DNA of 64,000 nucleotides from assembly GCA_027483645.1 (NCBI GenBank), contig JAIXUD010000006.1, positions 113,596-177,595 of the forward strand. Reading direction: 5' to 3'. Source of the stretch: Sphingobacteriales bacterium (GTDB lineage Bacteria; Bacteroidota; Bacteroidia; Chitinophagales; CAIOSU01). Of this stretch, positions 8,581-19,147 are shown piece by piece; positions within the stretch are counted from its first letter, which is position 1, and each line of letters opens with the position of its first letter. The position numbers and the translations under genes were made by a program. The notes beneath the pieces are model-generated. The model did no database searches. It was not told where the DNA came from and worked only from the letters and a program-made list of their open reading frames with translations.

Positions 8581-9848
8581 GTCTCCGCTTCAAGCACTTC
8601 TTTTACAAAACTGGCATACTTAGCATGGCCTTCATTATTGAAGTGCATGTCGCCACCTAGTGCATAGTCGCTAGTGGTTAGGTTTAGCGGTAGGTACGGC
8701 TTAAATCCATCAAACTCGCAAGGATATCGGTCGTACAATTCGTCCAAGGTAGTGGGGATAGCGTTTTTTTCAGGAATTACAAATAACAGGAACTTGCTGT
8801 GGTGCTGCTCGGCTAGTGCTTTAATACGCTGTAGGTAATGGAGTGTAATGGGTTTCAAATTCTTATTGTACTCATCACATGATGGGGGGGTATTGGGTGA
8901 TTTAATCAGAAAGTAAAGGTAAGTGCCCACATGTGTAAAAGATAGTGCTTTAAGGAACCAAGATTTCCGGGTATGAAGTGAAAACCGATTGAGAAAGTAA
9001 CTATAGGCGGTATCTGCTGTATCAAAATATCTTATCTCGCCACAACCTTCGTTGATTACCGATGATAAGCCCATGCCTTCGGTCCAAAAGTTGTTAGGCA
9101 CAAATGGTCTTAATGGAGCATCAAAAAATAGGATGTCGTTACCAGCGAAGAGAAACAAGCAGGTTATGTGTGGTTTTAGTTGGGGTATATAGGTTGTTGC
9201 AATAGCTTCGTATTGATTGGGGGCTGCACCTATGATGCCGGTATTATAGATGCAATATTCTGCATCTAGCAGGTCGGCAAAACAAGCGGATTGAGGCTCT
9301 GCGGCCAATCCCCATAAAAAAGAGTCGCCCAACATCAATAGCCGTTGTTGCCCTGCACAGGTATCGGTAAACTCCCTGCTGCGGAAACCCTCGTTATTGA
9401 TATAAACCTCCGGATGATGGGTTTTATAATACTTGGCGTTGGCTTTGGTAATGCCTATGCTATCAGCAAAGTATTGGTGGTTCTCCTCAAAGTGCTCGGT
9501 ATACCGCATGTAGCTATACATGGTCTCAAAGCCTTCGTTATGCCCGGTTGAATGTAGGTATGCTTCGGCAAAGGCCATGGTTGGGGTCAACAGGATGGTA
9601 GGCCAGTATATATTCAATGCCATTTGCTTAATGCTGGAGGTAGTGTGTGTTCTATATATTGCAAACCCTACTATGGCAGAAAGCAACAGAAGCACTATTA
9701 CTATGACGGCTATAGTAGCCAGGCCAAAGCCCCAATCATGCTGCAATATCATTAGCAAAGGCTTGCACAGCACTAATAGGGCATAGCATAGGGGGATGGA
9801 GAGCAGGAAGCTCACTATTTTGCCAGCTATTGGTTTACCTTGCAACAT
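8565..9848 (-). CDS. Membrane-anchored SGNH/GDSL-like hydrolase
   Basis: A 427-residue protein with three predicted membrane helices in the first 110 residues and then an SGNH hydrolase domain. The family blocks are visible: GDS in LMLGDSFLWG, Gly in GIIGAAPNQYE, Asn in FAGNDILFF, and Asp/His in GGDMHFNNEGHAKYA near the C-terminus. SGNH enzymes act as esterases or as O-acetyl transferring or removing enzymes on glycans; the membrane anchor fits a cell-envelope role, but the substrate is unknown. It overlaps the 3' end of the PARG-like gene tail to tail. Confidence 0.8.
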   Translation of the reverse strand: MLQGKPIAGKIVSFLLSIPLCYALLVLCKPLLMILQHDWGFGLATIAVIVIVLLLLSAIVGFAIYRTHTTSSIKQMALNIYWPTILLTPTMAFAEAYLHSTGHNEGFETMYSYMRYTEHFEENHQYFADSIGITKANAKYYKTHHPEVYINNEGFRSREFTDTCAGQQRLLMLGDSFLWGLAAEPQSACFADLLDAEYCIYNTGIIGAAPNQYEAIATTYIPQLKPHITCLFLFAGNDILFFDAPLRPFVPNNFWTEGMGLSSVINEGCGEIRYFDTADTAYSYFLNRFSLHTRKSWFLKALSFTHVGTYLYFLIKSPNTPPSCDEYNKNLKPITLHYLQRIKALAEQHHSKFLLFVIPEKNAIPTTLDELYDRYPCEFDGFKPYLPLNLTTSDYALGGDMHFNNEGHAKYASFVKEVLEAETQYIK

Positions 9849-9916
9849 TTAATAAAGATGCATAATGGTTTTGTGCTGGGCAACTTTCATATTCACGTTC
9901 CCAATACCGTTACATA

Positions 9917-9953
9917 AAAAAATGCCCAGTGGAAGCTCCACTGGGCATTTTGA
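9917..9953 (-). terminator. Strong terminator of the 1743-residue SprB-type gene
   Basis: A perfect stem (AAAATGCCCAGTGGA / TCCACTGGGCATTTT, 3-base loop) is followed on the minus strand by seven T residues. It sits 23 bp beyond the stop of the minus-strand gene ending at 9976. Confidence 0.88.
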
Positions 9954-9975
9954 AAAAGGTGTGCTCAATTACAGA

Positions 9976-12900
9976 TTATTTGTTCAATACCACACGCTCT
10001 ACGCTGGTTTGGCCAGCATACTGTATGCGGGCGTAATAAACGCCAGCGGCTACATTGCTTAGGTCGAAGGTATGGTTGATGTTAAGGCTGCTATCAAAGC
10101 TATTGGTCAACACGCGCTCACCAATGGCATTGTACCACTCTACTACAACTGCCTCTGGTTGGGCCAAGGTCAAGTTCATGTTTATCTTACCTTCAGTAGG
10201 GTTAGGGTACATGTTCAATGACACAATTAGGCCAACATTGCTGATGCCGTTGAAAGTGCTTACGGTGCCGCTTGCAGTGGCGCTACAGCCATTAACATCG
10301 GTGGCGGTTACGGTGTAGGTGGCAGGGGCCAAGTTGCTAAGGTTGCTACCAGTGCTGCTGTTGCTCCAGGTATAAGTTATTAAACCAGTACCACCAGTAG
10401 CAGTAGCAATGGCAGTACCGTTGCTAGCACCACTTGCAGTTTCGGGTGTGGTGGTTACAGTTACGGTTACACCGCTAGCCTCGCCTACTAGCAAGTTACT
10501 AGCTACAGTGCTACAGCCATTTGCGTCGGTTACGGTTACGCTGTAAGTACCGGCTGCTACGTTTGCTAGGTTTTGGTTGCTAGTGCTGTTGCTCCAAGCG
10601 TAGGCGTAGTTTCCAGCTCCGCCAGATACGGTAATGGTAATGCCACCATCGGTGCCACCGTTACAAGTAGCGTTGTTAGGTGTTGGGTTTACTACTATGC
10701 CGCTTGCGCTGGCTACGGTGCCAGTTGCAGTGGCAGTACAGCCGTTTGCATCGGTTACGGTTACGGTGTAGGTACCAGCGGCCAGGCCGGTTGGGTTGCT
10801 ACCACTTCCGCTAGGAGACCATGCATAAGTAAACGGAGCAGTACCGCCAGTAAGGTTTACGGTTGCGCTACCATCATTGTTGCCTTGGCAACTGCTAGCA
10901 GTAGTGGTTAAGCTTGCGGTGAAGCCGCTTGCAGCAGCTACAGTAGCTACTGCGGTTACGGTACAGCCATTTGCATCGGCTACGGTTACGGTGTAAGTAC
11001 CAGCAGCTAGGTTGTTTACTGTACCACCATTGCCTGATGGCCACTGGTAGGTGTAAGAGCCTGAACCGCCGCTAGCTGTTGCTGTAGCAGTGCCATTGCT
11101 GCCGCCGCTACAAGTTACAGGGGTGGTAGTAGTAGCAACGGTAATCAAAGTTGGAGCTGTAACGGTTGCATTAGCTACAACTGAGCAGTTGTTGGCATCA
11201 GTAACGGTTACGGTATAGTTGCCTGCTGCCAAGTTGCTAGCAGTTGCGGTGTTTTGTATTGGGCTAGTGCTCCATACATAAGTATAGCCACCAGTACCAC
11301 CTGTTGCAGATACGCTTGCGGTACCATCGGCACCGTTAAAGCAATCAACGCTAGTTACGTTGGTAGTTGCAGTAATTGCTGCAGGCTCTGTAATGGTAAC
11401 ACTCTGTGTGGCGGTACAACCTGCACCGTCAATAGCTGTTACGGTATAAGTGCCATCAGCCAAGCCACTAGCACTTGCGCCAGTTTGGGTTGGGTTGGTG
11501 TTCCATACGTAGCTAAAGCTGCCAGTACCGCCAGTGGCGGTTACTTGCGCGCTGCCGTTGTTGGCACCGTTACAAGTTACATCGCTCTTAGTGATGTTTA
11601 GGTTGATGGCATTTGGCTGGGTAATGGTTACCGTAAAGTTGCGTGAGCAGCTTAAGTTGTCAGTAACTTGCAAAATAACCGCACCGGCAGCCAGGTTAGT
11701 GGCAGTACTGCCAGTCTGTTGTGGGCTGGTCAACCAAGTGTAGCTGTAGCCACCGTTGCCACCAGTAGCAATTACAGATGCCACACCATTGTTACCGCCT
11801 GGGCAGGTTACGTTAGTTTGGGTTACTTGTACGCCAATAGTATCAGGCTGGGTTACCGTAGCTGATACAATGGCACGGCAGGTAGAAGTAACATCCAATA
11901 CAGTTACGGTGTAGGTACCTGCAGCAAGGCCAGTCGCAGTGCTGCTGCTTGAGCCTGAGCTCCAAGAGTAGCTGTAGTTGCCCGATCCACCAGTTGGCGA
12001 AGCAGTAGCTGTGCCGTTGGTACTGCCATTGCAAGTAGTAGCCGTGGTAGCGGTAGTTACAGTTGGCGCACCTGGCTCGGTTACATTGCCGGTGCCTGTT
12101 GCGGTACATCCGCCGCCATCAGTTACGGTTACACGGTACACGCCAGCACCAAGGCCGTTTGCAGTTTGTGTATTTTGAACTGGGGTAGTGTTCCAAGTAT
12201 AAGTATATGGCGCAGCACCTGAGCTAGGGGTAGCGGTAAGCGAAGCATTGGCAACACCACAAGCCGAAGTTTGGGCATTGGCTACACTTACAGATACAGG
12301 GTTTAGCGGAGGCAATACGGTACCGCTGCGGGTAGTAGTACAGCCATTAGCATCAGATACGGTTACGGTATAAGTGCCCGAAGCCAAGCCTGCGGCGGTA
12401 GCAGTGTTGGTACCATTGCTCCATGCATAAGTGTAAGGGCTAGTGCCATTAGCACCAGCAGCGGTCAATGAGCCATTGGTTGCGCCAAGGCAAGATATGT
12501 TGTTGTTTACGGTTACGGTGGCGCTCAAAGCGGCACTTGGGCCAGTAATGGTAATGCTACGGGTTCCTTGGCAGCCGCTAGCATCAGTTACTGTTACGGT
12601 TACACTGCCAACACCCAAGCCAGACTGGGTAGCAGTAGTGCTACCAGCGCTCCATAGGTAAGTGTATGGTGCGGTACCACCAGTTACGTTTACACTGGCA
12701 GAAGCATTGGTAAGGCCAAAGCAGGTTACATTAGTTACAGTACCATTAGTTAGCACTGGGCTACCTGGGTTTGCCACTGTGGCTGTTGAAGTGATGCTAC
12801 AGCCGTTGGCATCGGTAACGGTTACAGTATAAGTTCCAGCCAATAAGCCAGTAATAGCGGCAGTGTTGCCGCCATTGCTCCATGTATATACAAATGGGGC

Positions 12901-15207
12901 AGTACCGCCCGCTGGGGTTACTGTGGCAGTACCAACAGCCGCGCCGCAAGTGGCGTTGGTGGCAGTGGCACTGGCGGTCAGGTTACCCGCGCTAGTAGTT
13001 ACTGTAGTGCTTGCAGTTGCAGAACAACCGTTGGCATCAGTTACGGTTACGGTATAAGTACCCGCAGTCAAAGCAGTTCTGGTAGCGGTGTTTCCGCCAT
13101 TGCTCCATGCATAAGTGAAAGGGCTGGTGCCGCCAGTTACCGTGGCAGTTGCAGTGCCGTTGGTAGCAGTACAAGTTCTAGGAGTGCTAGCGGCAGTAAC
13201 CGCTAAAGTACCACTGCCGGCAGTAATAGTTGCAGTACCTGTGGTGGTGCAACCGTTAGCATCAGTTATGGTTACCGTGTAAGTACCGGCTGCACGGTTA
13301 GTAATGCCAGCTGTGTTTGAGCCGGTGCTCCACACATAAGTGTAAGGGCTAGTACCGCCGCTTGGTGCTGCGGTAGCGCTACCGTTGCTAGCAGTACAAA
13401 CTGCAGGTACAGTAGTAATGTTGGCAGCAATAGTAGGGAAGGTAGTGGTAATGGCGCGGTTAGCAGAAGTTGTGCAACCATTGGCATCAGTTACGGTTAC
13501 TGTGTATGTTCCAGCTGCAAGGTTGTTAATGGTAGCGGTGTTGCCACTATTGCTCCAAGAGTAAGTGTAAGGTGCCACGCCGCCTGTTGGGCTAGCAGTG
13601 ATGGTTCCATTGGTGGCGCTACAAACTGGGCCAGTGCTGGTAAAAGCAGTAGTAATTACAGGGCAAGGTACGGTAGCACACTGAATAGGGAAAATGTAAT
13701 GGGCCAAATCAAAACCCCAGCTAGCTGGCGTTTCAGAGTAAGCATGCCATGTGCCATCATTCCATTGCTCGTATGCAGTACCTGGTATTACATCGCCATC
13801 CGTAGTGGTCAGCAAAGCCACAGTGTCTCCAGCGGCATATTGGTAAGATATACCGATGTAGTAGTTGCCCGCAGGTGTAGCTGGGTTGGTAAAGTTTACA
13901 ACGGTAGGTCTGTTAGCGGCAATATCAGCAGCAATAGAGCTGATAGTAACCGATTGGGTGGCAAGCACGGTACCCGGCAGGCCGCCAACTCCGTTGTTGT
14001 TCCATACTTTTACACGGATGGCTTTTGTGGCATTGGATGCCGCAGCTACCTCAAAAAACATTACCACACCAGAAACTGGGGAGCCAGGAAGGGAGTTGCC
14101 AATAAGCTCAGCCTTAGAACTGTCGCCAAAAAAGTTATGGCCAGATACATAACCCCAACCGCTTGAGGTATATAGGGTAGGCGTAACTAGGCTAAGATCA
14201 AAGTTGGCAAAGGTATCGCAATCAACAAAAGTACCACCACCGCCACCGGCAGAGTTTACTTGTATGTAGCCGGTTTTAGTTTCGCCATCAGTACCGCTAC
14301 CATTGGTTGCGGTAAGGCTTACAGTATAGGTACCAGGGGTGCTATAGGTAATTGCTGGCGGGGTTTGTAGGCTTGATGAGGCAGGAGTACCACCTGTAAA
14401 AGTCCATGCCCAAGAGGTTGGAGTACCACTGGAAAGGTCGGTAAAGTTTACACTGCCACCGGCGGTAAGGGTAGTAGGGGTACCTGAGAAATTGGCTACA
14501 GGGGCAGCTGCCAATGGGCAAACTACTGGTAGGGTCCAATGCGAAGTATTGAAACCCCAAGAGTCAAAATAATCAATCCAAGTTGCGTTACTAAGTTGCT
14601 CCCACGCGGTATTGATAGCACCTGCTAAGCGTGGGGTCTCGGTAGTGTACAGCGCTACCGTATCGTTAGGGCGGTAGGTAAGCTGAATGCCAAGGTAAAA
14701 GTTACCGGTTACGTTTACTGGGGTAGTAAAATTTATTACAGAGAAGTTACCAGCCGCTACATCGGGTGCAACAGAGCTAATGGTAACATCTTGAAAACCA
14801 AGTACAGTACCTGGTGCTCCAGCTGTGCCATTGTCGTCCCATACGCTCACACGAACAGTGTTGTTTACATTGCCAAAATTAGCACGGGCAAAGGCTACCA
14901 AAGCTTGTGTAACCTGGCCAGAGCCTGTATTGGTAAATAAATCGGCCTTAGAGATATCGCCATATTGGTTATGGCCCGAAACAAAGCCCCATTGGCCAGT
15001 AATACCATAAATTAAGGCCGAATCTGTAACGAATAGGTTAGATAGGGTATCGCAAGTAGTACCACGGTTGCCACCTTGGTTTTGGATAGCCGATATGCCA
15101 TTAATTCCACTTGGCTTTGGTGCACCTACCGACCGCTGAGCAGCAATAGGTTGCCAAAGGCCTACAAGAAGAACCAGTAGCAGGCTTAGTTTGGTAAAGT
15201 TATTCAT
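9976..15207 (-). CDS. Large secreted SprB-repeat protein with T9SS type A sorting domain
   Basis: A 1743-residue exported protein. Order: signal peptide (LLLVLLVGLWQPIAAQ); a beta-rich domain (about 50-235); a PKD domain (PVANFSGTPTTLTAGGSVNF, about 240-315); a second copy of the first domain type (about 325-510); then 15 consecutive SprB-type repeats of about 75 residues. Each repeat has the core NG-A-A--GG-APYTY-WS and AAGTYTVTVTDANGC. It ends with a T9SS type A sorting domain (LNMYPNPTEGKINM to VERVVLNK). SprB of Flavobacterium is a gliding adhesin built from such repeats; an adhesin or matrix role is inferred. The repeats are diverged in DNA and protein, unlike the super-repeats of the giant protein at the right edge. 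Confidence 0.9.
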   Translation of the reverse strand: MNNFTKLSLLLVLLVGLWQPIAAQRSVGAPKPSGINGISAIQNQGGNRGTTCDTLSNLFVTDSALIYGITGQWGFVSGHNQYGDISKADLFTNTGSGQVTQALVAFARANFGNVNNTVRVSVWDDNGTAGAPGTVLGFQDVTISSVAPDVAAGNFSVINFTTPVNVTGNFYLGIQLTYRPNDTVALYTTETPRLAGAINTAWEQLSNATWIDYFDSWGFNTSHWTLPVVCPLAAAPVANFSGTPTTLTAGGSVNFTDLSSGTPTSWAWTFTGGTPASSSLQTPPAITYSTPGTYTVSLTATNGSGTDGETKTGYIQVNSAGGGGGTFVDCDTFANFDLSLVTPTLYTSSGWGYVSGHNFFGDSSKAELIGNSLPGSPVSGVVMFFEVAAASNATKAIRVKVWNNNGVGGLPGTVLATQSVTISSIAADIAANRPTVVNFTNPATPAGNYYIGISYQYAAGDTVALLTTTDGDVIPGTAYEQWNDGTWHAYSETPASWGFDLAHYIFPIQCATVPCPVITTAFTSTGPVCSATNGTITASPTGGVAPYTYSWSNSGNTATINNLAAGTYTVTVTDANGCTTSANRAITTTFPTIAANITTVPAVCTASNGSATAAPSGGTSPYTYVWSTGSNTAGITNRAAGTYTVTITDANGCTTTGTATITAGSGTLAVTAASTPRTCTATNGTATATVTGGTSPFTYAWSNGGNTATRTALTAGTYTVTVTDANGCSATASTTVTTSAGNLTASATATNATCGAAVGTATVTPAGGTAPFVYTWSNGGNTAAITGLLAGTYTVTVTDANGCSITSTATVANPGSPVLTNGTVTNVTCFGLTNASASVNVTGGTAPYTYLWSAGSTTATQSGLGVGSVTVTVTDASGCQGTRSITITGPSAALSATVTVNNNISCLGATNGSLTAAGANGTSPYTYAWSNGTNTATAAGLASGTYTVTVSDANGCTTTRSGTVLPPLNPVSVSVANAQTSACGVANASLTATPSSGAAPYTYTWNTTPVQNTQTANGLGAGVYRVTVTDGGGCTATGTGNVTEPGAPTVTTATTATTCNGSTNGTATASPTGGSGNYSYSWSSGSSSSTATGLAAGTYTVTVLDVTSTCRAIVSATVTQPDTIGVQVTQTNVTCPGGNNGVASVIATGGNGGYSYTWLTSPQQTGSTATNLAAGAVILQVTDNLSCSRNFTVTITQPNAINLNITKSDVTCNGANNGSAQVTATGGTGSFSYVWNTNPTQTGASASGLADGTYTVTAIDGAGCTATQSVTITEPAAITATTNVTSVDCFNGADGTASVSATGGTGGYTYVWSTSPIQNTATASNLAAGNYTVTVTDANNCSVVANATVTAPTLITVATTTTPVTCSGGSNGTATATASGGSGSYTYQWPSGNGGTVNNLAAGTYTVTVADANGCTVTAVATVAAASGFTASLTTTASSCQGNNDGSATVNLTGGTAPFTYAWSPSGSGSNPTGLAAGTYTVTVTDANGCTATATGTVASASGIVVNPTPNNATCNGGTDGGITITVSGGAGNYAYAWSNSTSNQNLANVAAGTYSVTVTDANGCSTVASNLLVGEASGVTVTVTTTPETASGASNGTAIATATGGTGLITYTWSNSSTGSNLSNLAPATYTVTATDVNGCSATASGTVSTFNGISNVGLIVSLNMYPNPTEGKINMNLTLAQPEAVVVEWYNAIGERVLTNSFDSSLNINHTFDLSNVAAGVYYARIQYAGQTSVERVVLNK

Positions 15208-15481
15208 GTTGGGTGTTTTTGGTTGTTTAGGTTTTTGCTTTTTAAGCGGTGCTAAAAATACAAAATATATTATTCAACTAGCGCATGGCATGGTGTTTTT
15301 AACTTTAATGTTGCGGAATATTATTGCCGATATTTACATTCCCAATAATTAACTGATGTTGCAGCTATAGCTAGCACCATAAAATATTTCCCGTATTTAG
15401 CGGTAAGTCTTAAATCTTTGACATTTATTTTACAATTTTAGGTAATAATTACCTTCTTAATTAATCTCATTAAAACGTATC

Positions 15482-16342
15482 ATGAAAAGGAAATCTTTAC
15501 TCTCTTTAGCTATTGTAGTTGCCGCTATGCTCGTAGGCTCGCAAAATTTGTTCACCAACACCGTGCAGCCTCCAGCAGGTTTCACTGGCGCGCCAGGCGA
15601 GGCCACTTGCGCTACTGCCGGTTGCCATGCAGGTACGGCACAATTCAACTCCGATTTTGCAAAACTAGGCTCATTGGGTGTCAACGACTTAACCGCTGGG
15701 TTGCAAGCCACAAAAAGATATGACTTATCAGTAAACGCGGTAGGAACTTCAGGCGTTAGCGCCTATGGTTTTTCGGTAACGGTGCTTGATGCCGCGGGCG
15801 ACTCAATCGGCAACCTGAAAGAGATTACCGCTACTACATCAATAGCTACTGCCAATGCCAAGCAGTATGTAGGCCACCAAAATGCAAACAGCACCGGTGC
15901 GTGGACGTTTGTATGGGAAAGCCCATCTACAGTTGAGCCGGCCTTCTTTTACCTAGTGGTGAACAGGGCAAATGGCAATGGTGAAAGCAGCGGAGACGCT
16001 ATTTACAAAGCCACTTACCGTGCCGATGCTAGCGGCCTTACGGTGATTGGTGCTACCGCTATCCAAAATATTGATGCCCTTACTGATGGCAGCATCTCGG
16101 TATTCCCTAACCCAGTTAGCGACCGCCTGAACCTGAGCTTCGATTTGGTAACTGGCAACAACGTGCAAGCTGCTATTTACAACCTCAATGGCCAAATGGT
16201 AAAGCCTTTGTTGGATGAGAACCTTGCCTGGGGCACACACGAGCTTAGCTACAACGTAGCTGGCGAGTTGAGCACTGGTATCTACTTGGTAAAAATGACC
16301 GTAGACGGTGCTGACTACTTCAAGAAAATTGTCGTAGAATAA
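15482..16342 (+). CDS. Choice-of-anchor V secreted protein, copy 1, T9SS type A
   Basis: A 286-residue protein: signal peptide (LLSLAIVVAAMLVGSQNLF), a conserved stretch TGAPGEATCATAGCHAGTA, a beta-rich domain to about residue 190, and a T9SS sorting domain (ISVFPNPVSDRLNL to YFKKIVVE). This fits the choice-of-anchor V family. Cysteines 43 and 48 with His49 form a CX4CH pattern, an arrangement found in some c-type cytochromes, so single-haem attachment is possible but unproven. Two longer paralogues lie at 33868 and 35278. The strong hairpin at 16397-16428 is its likely terminator. Confidence 0.83.
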   Translation: MKRKSLLSLAIVVAAMLVGSQNLFTNTVQPPAGFTGAPGEATCATAGCHAGTAQFNSDFAKLGSLGVNDLTAGLQATKRYDLSVNAVGTSGVSAYGFSVTVLDAAGDSIGNLKEITATTSIATANAKQYVGHQNANSTGAWTFVWESPSTVEPAFFYLVVNRANGNGESSGDAIYKATYRADASGLTVIGATAIQNIDALTDGSISVFPNPVSDRLNLSFDLVTGNNVQAAIYNLNGQMVKPLLDENLAWGTHELSYNVAGELSTGIYLVKMTVDGADYFKKIVVE

Positions 16343-16353
16343 TTGAAAAGAGT

Positions 16354-16490
16354 GATGTACGATGTACAATGTACAAAGTACAATGGATGCATAAATAGAG
16401 AGGGCACACCAACCGGTGTGCCCTCTCTATTATTAATACTAATAACCAAATTGAAGCATCCATGGACCGTCGACCGTGGACCATCGACTA
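16354..16490. repeat. Dispersed low-complexity repeats beside the terminator
   Basis: Two arrays are seen. GTACGATGTACAATGTACAAAGTAC (about 16356-16381) resembles GTACGATGTACGATGTAC near 27931. A family A array (AAATTGAAGCATCC, then CATGGACCGTCGACCGTGGACCATCGAC) spans about 16450-16490. Confidence 0.6.
16397..16430. terminator. Bidirectional hairpin terminator
   Basis: A 14-bp perfect stem (AGAGAGGGCACACC / GGTGTGCCCTCTCT) lies between the convergent choice-of-anchor V and DUF983 genes. T-tracts on either side are weak, so termination strength is uncertain. Confidence 0.6.
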
Positions 16491-16868
16491 ACTTTTATAC
16501 TTACCAAACCAGTATATCCAGCAAGCGCGGCCTAGCCTGAAAACCATAGGCACCAGTAGCAATAACAACAAACCGCCCAAACTAAGCGCAGTATAAAACT
16601 CCAGCCCAACAATGGAATAGAATACAATAAACGTAGGCAGAATGATTGCGACTGAGGTGCCATAGTTAAGGTACATGCTGCCCCACCAAAAACCAGGCTC
16701 TTGCTCATACTTCAGGTTGCACACTGGGCAGCGGTCATACATATCGGCCATGCCCTTCACTACATATAGGCCCGGCTTTTTAAACAAATCGCCCTGCCTG
16801 CACTGCGGGCACTTCAAACCCACTATACCACTAAACGCCCCTAGCTTCTTTGCTCCCTCCGTTGTCAT
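16488..16868 (-). CDS. DUF983 membrane protein with zinc-ribbon-like cysteines
   Basis: A 126-residue protein with two CxxC pairs: GLKCPQCRQGDLF (about residues 18-30) and DRCPVCNLKYEQEPGFWWG. Two membrane helices follow (about 68-88 and 93-113). The pattern and the GFWWGSMYLNYG segment are typical of DUF983, a small membrane family of unknown function found widely in Bacteroidota and Proteobacteria. The cysteine pairs suggest bound zinc. The gene ends at a family A repeat. Confidence 0.87.
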   Translation of the reverse strand: MTTEGAKKLGAFSGIVGLKCPQCRQGDLFKKPGLYVVKGMADMYDRCPVCNLKYEQEPGFWWGSMYLNYGTSVAIILPTFIVFYSIVGLEFYTALSLGGLLLLLLVPMVFRLGRACWIYWFGKYKS

Positions 16869-17108
16869 TGTATTTACTTTTTACAAAGATAAGAATAGAT
16901 AAGGGGAGGGCTGTTATGATTTAAATCATGGGGTGATGAGGAACTAGACGGTATTTTATGGAGGTGATACCTAGATGGCATACTTTTGAGAGCAGCTCAA
17001 ATACAATCTGTTTTATAAGTCAATGGTATTACCTCATTATTCGAGGGAGCTCAATTGATAGTAAATTTAAAATGAACAAACGCAAAGGAAATGCAATATC
17101 CAGAACAC

Positions 17109-17624
17109 TCAGTTTGGTTTCCAGAGGTGGTCGTTCAGAGAGCTTTCTTCTTTAAACTGCATCTGTAGATATGGCGAACTGTAAATTCTCCAAGGCCAGT
17201 AAGCGCCGAGATACTTTCGTTTTACAGTAAATTGGATATTGCCATTTCTCATCCAAATGCTACTTACGCGGGTAGAATCACTTTTGAAATGTGCAACAAG
17301 GGCGGTAATATAATCCTCGTCTTTAAAGAAATCTATTTGGGTTAGGGTAAATGCATAATCATATCCTAGCCATTGGCCGTTTTTAACTCCTACCACATAA
17401 TGGTTGGGATAGTTATACCTGTTAGAATAGGTTTCGGGCTTTTGGTAAAGTACATCATACCCATTCAAAGATTTAGTAGTAAAAATGTCCATAGGGACAA
17501 ATCGTATAAAGTCTTCTTCAAACTTGGATTTAAGTAAGGATTTCTCATGTCTTTGAGCGAGCAAATACCCAACAGATAGGATAGTAGCCGCAGCAATTAT
17601 TAAAACTATGATTGCGTTTTTCAT
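17109..17624 (-). CDS. Hypothetical protein with one N-terminal membrane segment
   Basis: A 171-residue protein with an uncleaved-looking hydrophobic N-terminus (AIIVLIIAAATILSVGYLLA, about residues 3-22), followed by a charged RHEKSLLKSK stretch and a mixed alpha/beta domain with many aromatic residues (YSNRYNYPNHYVVGVKNGQW). I do not recognise the family. It stands alone between repeats; the 240 bp between it and the DUF983 gene show nothing I can identify. Confidence 0.6.
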   Translation of the reverse strand: MKNAIIVLIIAAATILSVGYLLAQRHEKSLLKSKFEEDFIRFVPMDIFTTKSLNGYDVLYQKPETYSNRYNYPNHYVVGVKNGQWLGYDYAFTLTQIDFFKDEDYITALVAHFKSDSTRVSSIWMRNGNIQFTVKRKYLGAYWPWRIYSSPYLQMQFKEESSLNDHLWKPN

Positions 17625-17699
17625 TCAGGATGAAACTACTAAGTAATCCATGAATAATTAAGTGGACGCCGTATACAACCAACTAACTATCGATCAACT

Positions 17700-17790
17700 A
17701 ACAAATTATTGAAGCAACCGTGGTCTGTTGTCCGTCGTCCGTGGTCCATTTTGAAGCAATCCATCGACCATCGACTGTCGACCGTGGACT
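17700..17790. repeat. Family A repeat, two tandem modules with TTGAAGCA heads
   Basis: Two modules follow each other: TTATTGAAGCAACCGTGG with a GTCTGTTGTCCGTCGTCCGTGG array, then TTTTGAAGCAATCC with ATCGACCATCGACTGTCGACC. The second ends exactly at the stop codon of accC (17789). Confidence 0.7.
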
Positions 17791-19129
17791 AATCTTTATA
17801 ATCAAACGTCTCCAAGAACTTGGTGGTGAAGTTGCCTTTGCGGAAGTCTTCGTTGCGCATCAGCTTTAGGTGGAAGGGGATGGTGGTGTGGATGCCTTCT
17901 ACTACAAACTCCTGCAGGGCACGCTCCATTTTATTAATGGCTTCCTCGCGGGTTTTGGCGCGTACAATAAGTTTCGCTACCATTGAGTCGTAATTGGGCG
18001 GTACAGTGTAGCCAGCATATACGTGGGTATCAACCCTTACGCCATGGCCCTTGCTGGTGTGCAGGGAAGTTATCTTGCCCGGTGATGGGCGGAAATCGTT
18101 ATTAGGGTCTTCGGCATTAATGCGGCACTCAATAGCGTGCATGGTAGGGTAGTAATTCTTCCCGCTTATTTTTTCGCCTGCTGCAATCTTTATCTGCTCT
18201 TTTACCAGGTCGTGGTCAATTACTTCCTCCGTTACGGGGTGTTCCACCTGTATACGGGTGTTCATCTCCATAAAATAGAAGTTGCGGTCTTTATCCACCA
18301 GAAACTCAATGGTGCCCAAGCCTTCATAGTTGATGTATTTAGCAGCCTTTACGGCGGCATCGCCCATCTTTTTACGTAGCTTATCATCCATAAACGGCGA
18401 AGGGCTTTCCTCCACCAGTTTTTGCATGCGGCGCTGTATGCTGCAGTCGCGCTCGCTTAGGTGGCATACGTTACCATATTGGTCGCCCGCTACCTGAAAC
18501 TCGATGTGGCGCGGCTCTACTACAAATTTCTCTAAGTACAATCCATCATCGCCAAACGAAGCCTTGGCCTCCATTTGTGCCTTTTGGAAAGCATCATCAA
18601 ACTCACTTTCTTGCTTTATTATGCGTATACCCTTACCGCCACCGCCAGCCGAAGCTTTGATAACCACTGGGTAACCTATCTTTTTGGCCAGTTTTTTGGC
18701 CTCTACAAAGTCGGTAATCAAACCATCGCTACCGGGTACTACGGGTACACCGGCTTCAATCATGGTTTTTTTGGCGTTTATTTTGTTGCCCATACGGCTA
18801 ATCTGCTCAGGCGTGGGGCCTATGAACTTGATGCCATAGTGCTTGCAAATAGCGGCAAAGTGCTCGTTTTCAGCAAGGAAACCATACCCCGGGTGTATGG
18901 CATCGGCATTGGTAATCTCCGCCGCGGCCATTATGTTGGCTATCTTCAGGTAGCTATCTTTACTGGCCGGTGGACCTATACATACGGCCTCGTCGGCAAA
19001 GCGCACGTGCAGGCTCTCGGTATCGGCGGTGGAGTATACCGCTACGGTTTTGATGCCCATCTCCTTACAGGTGCGGATGATGCGCAGGGCAATCTCACCA
19101 CGGTTGGCAATCAATATCTTTTTGAACAT
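17789..19129 (-). CDS. accC: Acetyl-CoA carboxylase, biotin carboxylase subunit
   Basis: ATP-dependent carboxylation of the biotin on BCCP, the first half-reaction of malonyl-CoA formation for fatty-acid synthesis. The full-length 446-residue protein begins [20 protein letters not shown]. It shows [12 protein letters not shown] (about residues 80-91), the ATP-grasp glycine loop [10 protein letters not shown] (about 159-168), [13 protein letters not shown] and the catalytic-site segment [14 protein letters not shown]. It is the last gene of an efp-accB-accC operon; accB ends 18 bp upstream. A family A repeat touches its stop codon. Confidence 0.97.
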   Translation of the reverse strand: MFKKILIANRGEIALRIIRTCKEMGIKTVAVYSTADTESLHVRFADEAVCIGPPASKDSYLKIANIMAAAEITNADAIHPGYGFLAENEHFAAICKHYGIKFIGPTPEQISRMGNKINAKKTMIEAGVPVVPGSDGLITDFVEAKKLAKKIGYPVVIKASAGGGGKGIRIIKQESEFDDAFQKAQMEAKASFGDDGLYLEKFVVEPRHIEFQVAGDQYGNVCHLSERDCSIQRRMQKLVEESPSPFMDDKLRKKMGDAAVKAAKYINYEGLGTIEFLVDKDRNFYFMEMNTRIQVEHPVTEEVIDHDLVKEQIKIAAGEKISGKNYYPTMHAIECRINAEDPNNDFRPSPGKITSLHTSKGHGVRVDTHVYAGYTVPPNYDSMVAKLIVRAKTREEAINKMERALQEFVVEGIHTTIPFHLKLMRNEDFRKGNFTTKFLETFDYKD

Positions 19130-19147
19130 AGCGTGTTCTTAAGGCTC

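Noticed and set aside
10260..13700. Regularly spaced repeats resembling a CRISPR array
   Set aside because: The period is about 225 bp, the units are in-frame SprB protein repeats, and copies are diverged; no cas genes are present.
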